A stretch of 64,000 nt of DNA from NCBI RefSeq assembly GCF_001949145.1, contig NW_019091416.1:501406-565405 (forward strand), in the 5' to 3' direction. The notes under the pieces were generated by a model. The model saw only the letters and a list, made by a program, of their open reading frames with translations, was not told the DNA's origin and ran no database searches. The stretch is from Acanthaster planci. Taxonomy: Eukaryota > Echinodermata > Asteroidea > Valvatida > Acanthasteridae. A program made the translations under genes and the position numbers. Position 1 is the first letter of the stretch, and the number at the start of each line of letters is the position of its first letter. Shown here piece after piece: positions 58,621 to 64,000 of the stretch.

Positions 58621-58741
58621 GAGGCTGTGTCCAAATTACTTGGCTACGGCCGGAATTTACACATGACTTAATGGGAACTGGCCGCGGCCACTGACCCGTG
58701 CGTAATTTCCGGCCGTAGCCGAGTTATTCGGACACGACCTT
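58621..58741. repeat. Hairpin-forming inverted-repeat element (MITE-like)
   Basis: The left arm gaggctgtgtccaaattact, continuing through ggctacggccggaa, is matched by an inverted right arm ttccggccgtagcc...gttattcggacacgacctt. The arms are about 38 bp with a few mismatches around a 40-bp centre. The end sequence resembles that of the element at 41372-41499. Confidence 0.65.
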
Positions 58742-59701
58742 ACTTGCGTAAGAGTTGTTTGTGGATGCACCGAATCCGCTGGCTTGGTGGTGAAGCCATT
58801 AATCTCTGTAACGGTAAACGCATAAGACCCGTACATGGCGTATTCTCCCAATTTAGACGAAGCCCCTAAAATATGAAAAAATGTCGGGGGGGGGGACTGA
58901 TCCCTGCCTCCCTCTCTGAATCGGAGCCCTGCCCACGATAATCATATTGTTATTCAGGACCCTGAATCATATTTCTCAAATGCATGAATGACTTGATGAG
59001 CAAGTCTAATTTTGACCTATCCAGAATACCAGGATGATTATGCATGCTGGCTGTCAGCGTTACGTAATTAGCTCAAGTAAACATGAATAGAAACTGGATA
59101 AAAACAGCAACTGATGACACGTACATATGTCATATCATAGAGCTACATGTACATGTATACACATCGAGGAACACAGTGTACTGTACCTCAGCACTGGCTA
59201 CTTTCGAAGAGCGAGGTAAGAGGTCTTTCCTCAAGTTTTATGCAAGATGCGTCTTTGATTTAAATATTAAAACAATTGTACAGACATTTTTATGCCAGTT
59301 GGCTGTATGCATGTGGACTGACGTGTTGCATGCATGGATTCGGCACCACAAAAGTAGGAATTCCCAGTGTTGTATGTGTGGAGTAACTCCTTTCATGCGA
59401 ACACAAGTACATATTCTTGAGCGCGAGATCGAGTCAATAATGGTATCGGTACACGAATGGTACTTCTCATAAGCTTTCCGCTTAAAATTTCATTAAAATC
59501 TCATGTTTTTGAATGCCCAGTACCGACTGGCCAAAATGTTGATACATGTACTCGTATCTATTTTTCAACGGTTTTATTTACAGATCACGTAATTTGTGAT
59601 GAATGTTGTTGTTGCATGGCAGTTCTTTTGGCGTAGGCCTAATTTGCCGGTGGAGGGGCAGTTGGGGTGTGTGTATGTGCGCTAACGTAACCTTAAATAC
59701 C

Positions 59702-60345
59702 TAGTGTGGACTTGTGATCAAAAAATGTCCACATGATGCAGGAAAAGAAGACGTTCTGTGGACTTACACGTGTCCACAGGACGTTTCCCCTTCCCTGAAA
59801 AAGAAGTTTAGAGGCATTTTGGGGTAGGGATCATCGTCGTAAAAGGAAGAGGAATAGTCAAGGAAACCTTGTACAAAGAGCCAGCTGAAAATCGTGTTCC
59901 CTACTTCAAGAAAAATAAGTATTTTCATTGAGTTTTCTTAACTGCACGTAAAGAAAGGAATGGCCACAGTAGGTATGTAAGGTAGGTGTGGGTGTGTGTG
60001 TGTGTGACAGTGTGCACGCGTGGCATACATAGTGTGGACCTCTGCACAAAAACATAGTGTGGACCTCTGCCCAAAAGAAGTCCACATAATGTAGGGTGCG
60101 AGGGCATTGTGCGGACTCGCACACGTCCACACAATGTTTTTCCCTCTCTGAAAAACAGTTTCAGAGGCGTTTTGGGGTCAAGGTTATCAGTGGCAAAATG
60201 AAGAGGAACACTCCAGGAAATCATCATCAAAAGTCCAGCTCGAAGGAGTTGTCCTAGTTAGAGAAAAAGGAGTATTTTCCTCAAGTTCCCTTAACCACAG
60301 GAGAACAAAGGAAAGTCCACACTTTGTAACTATGTAAAACATATA
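59702..60345. repeat. Two-unit tandem repeat with GTGGAC/GTCCAC half-sites
   Basis: Units of about 300-350 bp start at 59702 and 60055 with tagtgtggac. Both continue through a gtccaca palindromic region, ccct-tgaaaaa, ttgagttt/ttcaagttt and taactgca/taaccaca. A GT microsatellite (about 59989-60007) and 26-bp repeats of catagtgtggacctctgc (60027 and 60053) lie at the junction. It lies directly upstream of LITAF C. Confidence 0.65.
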
Positions 60346-60635
60346 TGTGTGTGTGTATGAATATATACATGGAAACCTAGAAGCCAAGAAATGGTTACAT
60401 TTTTCTGGCCATTATACAAGAAAATGGCGACTGCAGCCTTCCATTCGTCACAATTATAAATGTTTTCTGAAGTATGAGTACATTTTGGTGAGAACGAGTT
60501 CGAGTAGGAAAATATGTACTCACGTACAAGTACGACTTGGGAAATCGCTGGGACACAAGCACTTAATATTTCGAGGACGACTCTGTTTTTCTCATTTTGT
60601 GATTTCTTTTATGGCAGATTAGAATTTGAATCGCG

Positions 60636-60705
60636 ATGGAATTAGAGACCAAGGATCCCAACCCCGACCCACCCGCTGTAGGCGGCCAACAACAGATGCC
60701 TACAG
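60636..60705 (+). CDS. LITAF: LITAF C exon 1
   Basis: The ATG is at 60636 and the donor gtatgt at 60706, phase 1. It is six bases longer than exon 1 of copies A and B, and the frame is unchanged. A pyrimidine-rich acceptor ends at 60617, so this exon probably begins at 60618 with a short untranslated leader. Confidence 0.88.
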
Positions 60706-61762
60706 GTATGTAATGATACATTACATGATAGTGTTTGTACTTGTTAATGGTAAGAGAATTCTAAGTTAATTTACATGGCGATTTTCGATCTCTGCATGTT
60801 TTGCCTGTAAAAGTAGTTAAAAGAAACAAAGATCTATGTAGCAAAAATGGATGCATTTAAGATAAGGTCTTCGGTTTCATTTCTCACTGGTGTTCTGCTG
60901 TCTTGAACTTTCACCCATCCCTCAAAGCAGTGAGCTCTCCAATACAGATCAGAAACACTTTTATTTGTATTTTTTAGCATATCCACAACAGCCAGCCCCT
61001 GCTGCCTATCCATCCCAAGCCCCTCCGGCCTATTCGACTCAACCTCAGCCGTGCCCTCCTCCTGGGCAGCCGGCGATGGTCGCCCAGCCGGGAGTACCGC
61101 CACCGTCCGCGCCTGCCCGCCCGGCCGTGGTGACAGCCCAGCCCATGGGAACGACCTACGTCACCGTGCCCATGCAGATGTTCACGCCTGACCCCAGGAT
61201 CATGCAGTGCACCAACTGCGGGAAAAACATCACCACCGAGACCAGGAAAGCGAACGGCACAGCAGTCTGGGTGATAGTCGGATGGGTATGCTTCGTGACG
61301 TAAGTAGTCCTCCGGCAAAGTCTCTTTCAACATTTTAAGCAGCGCCCCTGCATGCCGCTGGACACTGTGATACCTACTAACAGCCGTAGACCTATAATGT
61401 CCTGCATACATCACATTAATTAACCCTAACTTAGTCTGACCCTTTTAAGTGAATCTGAAGAAGTAGCTGAAGCTGTGAGAGTTAACTTCTCTCGGTGTTA
61501 TTGGTGGAAGTTGTGCATAGATTAATGTGCTCTAATCGACATCATAGTCAACGGTCCTCACCAACTGAGTTTTACTTGGTAAACTTTTACTTTACTTTTC
61601 CTGATACATTTTTTTTTCCTTTCAATTTCCAGGGTTTGGTTTTGCATGTGTCCTTTCGCCCTGATCCCGCTCTGCATTCCCAGCCTGAAGGACACCATTC
61701 ACAGCTGCCCTGAGTGCAAGTTCACGCTAGGAAAGCACTCACCGGGCGGAGCCGGTCTTTGA
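60636..61762 (+). CDS. LITAF: LITAF-domain protein C, 3 exons
   Basis: Exons 60636-60705, 60978-61299 and 61633-61762 (phases 1 and 2) give 173 residues, the longest of the three copies. The order is: N terminus MELETKDPNPDPPA; a Pro/Tyr/Gln-rich region with PPAY (39-42, WW-domain ligand) and PSAP (66-69, TSG101 UEV ligand); the conserved linker VVTAQPMGTTYVTVPMQMF; CTNC (101-104); the hydrophobic segment VWVIVGWVCFVTVWFCMCPF; HSCPEC (154-159); and GKHSPGGAGL. Having both PPxY and PSAP is the arrangement seen in human LITAF. The C-terminal exons are very close to copy B while the Pro-rich part differs by insertions. A 5' untranslated exon is likely: a strong acceptor (ttatggcag) ends at 60617, 18 bp before the ATG. 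Confidence 0.94.
60978..61299 (+). CDS. LITAF: LITAF C exon 2
   Basis: The acceptor is tttttag ending at 60977 and the donor gtaagt at 61300, phase 2. It carries the PPAY and PSAP motifs, then CTNCGKNITTETRKANG as in copy B. Confidence 0.95.
61633..61762 (+). CDS. LITAF: LITAF C exon 3
   Basis: The acceptor is tttccag ending at 61632; the stop is at 61760-61762. It is identical in length to exon 3 of copy B (130 bp). It encodes FALIPLCIPSLKD, HSCPECKFTLGKH and the tail SPGGAGL. Confidence 0.95.
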
Positions 61763-64000
61763 GAGTTCAATAGGCACAATGGGATGAACCAGTTGGTAAA
61801 CAATTTATGCACCCGGGGTTTTGATTTCATTTTGAGAAAGTTAATGATCGATATGGGCCAGTATTTAGGAACAGTTAGAAATAATTCTTCATTCACGAAT
61901 CTTTGATTTCCATCGAAAGGGGTTGAGAAGTGAGAAACGTCGTTCTGCTCATGCGAAATGTCCAGAATTTTGTTCTTTGAGTAAATTCATGTGCTGAAGG
62001 CTGTAACATAAAACTAAAGGTTTGTAATGAATTTTTTTTTTGTATTTTGTCAAATTTAACTTTTGAACTAAAGGTAAGCATTGACGTGTAAATATCCAGT
62101 AGCAGAAAATTGATTTTTTTTTCGATGCTGTATATTTGCAAGCAGTTTCGACCAGACAACCATGACTGTGTGTGACGTGTTTGTTCTCGCATCTTAAATT
62201 CTCCGTAAAGTTTTGGATGCTCAATCAACAAATGTTTTATGACGAAATTCCTTCCTGTTAATGTTATGATGGAATGTTTTCTTACAGTTGTTTAGAAATG
62301 CATCTTGCGGTATTCATTTTGCTTTGGCCTTAGTGTAGTTAGATGGGGTTACCAACTGAAAAGCCATTGAGAACATCTAAAATATTTACAAAAAGTGCCC
62401 CTATTGTTTTATTGCAGAGTTATACTAAAAAACTTTATGGTTAATTTTTAGCGTTTGATAGAGATTTTAGTGTTTGTCGTTTTTACTGAAAATATTGTCC
62501 TGTCGGTGAATGTGTAAAAGGTGAAAGATCCATTTTTACTGCATAAGTAGTGCCTTTTTTTCTTGAGATAGGTTCCCATTTTAATATTAATATAGTGCCA
62601 ATAGTTAAGTTTGTTATATGGATGTTTTTCATGCTGCTGTTTCACGCTGAATAATTGAAGACTTTTATGTGCAACTCGGACACAGAATACATCATCGGTG
62701 TTTTCACCAAGTGACAAAAACCCTTAACATGCAAAGCAGACATTCCAAGATCACGTGTTTGAAGTACCCCCCATGACACATTTTCGCCGCCTTTTGTTGC
62801 TAAGGATTCCAGGAGTGTTGTGAACAGTCATGGAATGTAAGAGTTTGAAACAAAGGCTTATCCACATCATTTGCAGAATTTTTTTTTCAATTACACAATA
62901 ATTCATTATAATAAAACCTTTTCACCTCGTGAAAACGGCAAATTTTTTGATGTCTTACTTTTCTCTTTCACACTGTGCACACTTTGTGCCTATGAAAATA
63001 TGTTTACATATTTGTTACATTTCGAGACCCACGCTAAATTTTATGTTCAACATCGTTCGCGCACATGCTCACGCTGGCACCCCGATTCGCGCAGAACATC
63101 GTGAAACAAATATAGAGACCGAACTTTATATGAAAGTAAACATTTTCCTTTGTAACCGTGCCAAATGTTCTTTGAATCATCGGGACTTAAATCGCAGAAA
63201 AACTCTCGATTAAAAATGACTGATTTTCCAGATTTTTGTCACTGAAAACACCGACGACCTGTACACCACCAACATGTTAACTTTTACGTATTTATAATCA
63301 TATTTTTCTTCGTATACCGTAACTAATCCATCCTCTTTAATTCTTTTAACCAGTTAGTTAATTCACAAGGATTTTAAACAACGCCAAAAAATAAAACATT
63401 TTAATCACCGGATACTTTGCTTTAACTTTTGATTTGTCACGGAGTTGTATCGTTGTACTTCTGAAATAAGCAATAGAATGCCCGTGCAAGAACACCCTTG
63501 GAAAACTTACAACCATGTGTCTTTCTTTTGTCGCTTGGGAGGTTGACTTCAACTCGGGGCTGAGAGTGGCCCGTTTTCCCCACTGGAATTGAGGGGAGGA
63601 AGGGGATAGAACACCTGCCCAATTCTCAAGTCGATGTTTTTTTAAAGTGATGTACATATTTTGAGTTAAGTAAAAGGCGAAGCAATTCCCACATCGTTGG
63701 TGGTCCCGGCAGTGTGTCCCTGAACACTTGCGCTGGAGCGATTGAGCACAAGAAGTAATCAAAAATCGACGTCGCTGCTCGAACGATGGTTTGACTGTCG
63801 CGGCTCTTATTTCGGACATGAACAAATTTTGGAAATTGCTTGTTTTCATGGCTCAATGTATGCCTAAATGCATCTTTACAAACTAACTGATCAAACTCTA
63901 AAATCAGCTTCATCGCAGTAACTATTAATAATAATTGCACTTGTGTTCGAAGTATGAAAACGTTGGAGAAGGTTTACTGAACATTCTATTCTCTACCGAA
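61763..64000. other. 3' flank of LITAF C
   Basis: No further exon was recognised. Most of the stretch aligns piecewise with the 3' flank of LITAF B. The minus-strand frame of 163 codons at 63358-63849 looks like no known protein and has atypical composition. Confidence 0.5.

Larger units (their letters stand above)
52429..58969. other. Intergenic region between LITAF B and the second duplication copy
   Basis: No coding exon was recognised. The first 2 kb belongs to duplication copy 1. An inverted repeat built on gttataacaaagt lies at 54072-54147. A 67-N gap is at 56624-56690. A palindrome of GGAGGAAGGAACACA arms is at 58267-58303, followed by a tRNA-like stretch (58307-58378) and an inverted-repeat element (58621-58741). 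Poly-G runs occur at 58384 and 58885. Confidence 0.5.
58970..64000. repeat. Segmental duplication, copy 2 (contains LITAF C), runs off the window
   Basis: This is colinear with 47433-54425, as listed for copy 1. The last anchor (63870-63975) is only 25 bp from the right edge, so the true end lies outside. Copy 2 holds a 0.35 kb tandem repeat at 59702-60345 upstream of the gene that I do not see in copy 1. Confidence 0.75.

Noticed and set aside
63358-63849. 163-codon minus-strand frame near the right edge
   Set aside because: It shows no family resemblance, and the corresponding part of duplication copy 1 has no comparable frame.

Overview
The window is animal nuclear DNA. The genes are split by GT/AG introns, coding density is low (about 6 kb of coding sequence in 64 kb), and the non-coding space holds many short dispersed palindromes (ACATGT- and TAGGCCTA-type), tRNA-derived SINE-like pieces and small terminal-inverted-repeat elements. 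The protein set and repeat style fit a marine invertebrate such as an echinoderm or another invertebrate deuterostome. That assignment is an inference; no species-specific marker was found. Two runs of N (41983-42037 and 56624-56690) show this is a draft assembly.

Five genes can be supported, all on the + strand. (1) 4268-26325: nine coding exons of a peptide O-xylosyltransferase (XYLT), the Golgi enzyme that starts glycosaminoglycan chains on proteoglycan cores. Every exon joins its neighbour in phase, giving 878 residues. The 5' exon with the membrane anchor is not visible. An 11.3 kb intron separates the second and third exons. (2) 34111-40450: a ten-exon organic anion transporter of the SLCO/OATP family, 721 residues, with the extracellular Kazal-like cysteine domain and the family WVGAWW signature. 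(3-5) 42973-44175, 50072-51529 and 60636-61762: three tandem genes for small LITAF-domain proteins (146, 154 and 173 residues). All three have the same three-exon structure with intron phases 1 and 2, proline-rich N termini and a zinc-binding CxxC...HxCxxC domain around a hydrophobic membrane-inserting segment.

The second and third LITAF genes lie in a duplicated segment. Colinear similar sequence runs from about 47.43 to 54.42 kb and again from about 58.97 kb to the right edge, covering 5' flank, exons, introns and 3' flank. The copies have diverged in their short motifs: only some keep PPxY (NEDD4-type ligase binding) and only the third has PSAP (ESCRT-I/TSG101 binding).

The rest is introns and intergenic DNA with repeats: a 79-bp tandem duplication, a degenerate minisatellite at 31.6-32.2 kb, several inverted-repeat elements, tRNA-like sequences and simple repeats. 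No rRNA, CRISPR array or intact transposase was found. No novel multi-gene system stands out. The most useful leads are the LITAF duplication and its motif divergence, an altered DWD motif in the xylosyltransferase, conserved-element-like blocks in the long XYLT intron, and an unannotated repeat inventory.
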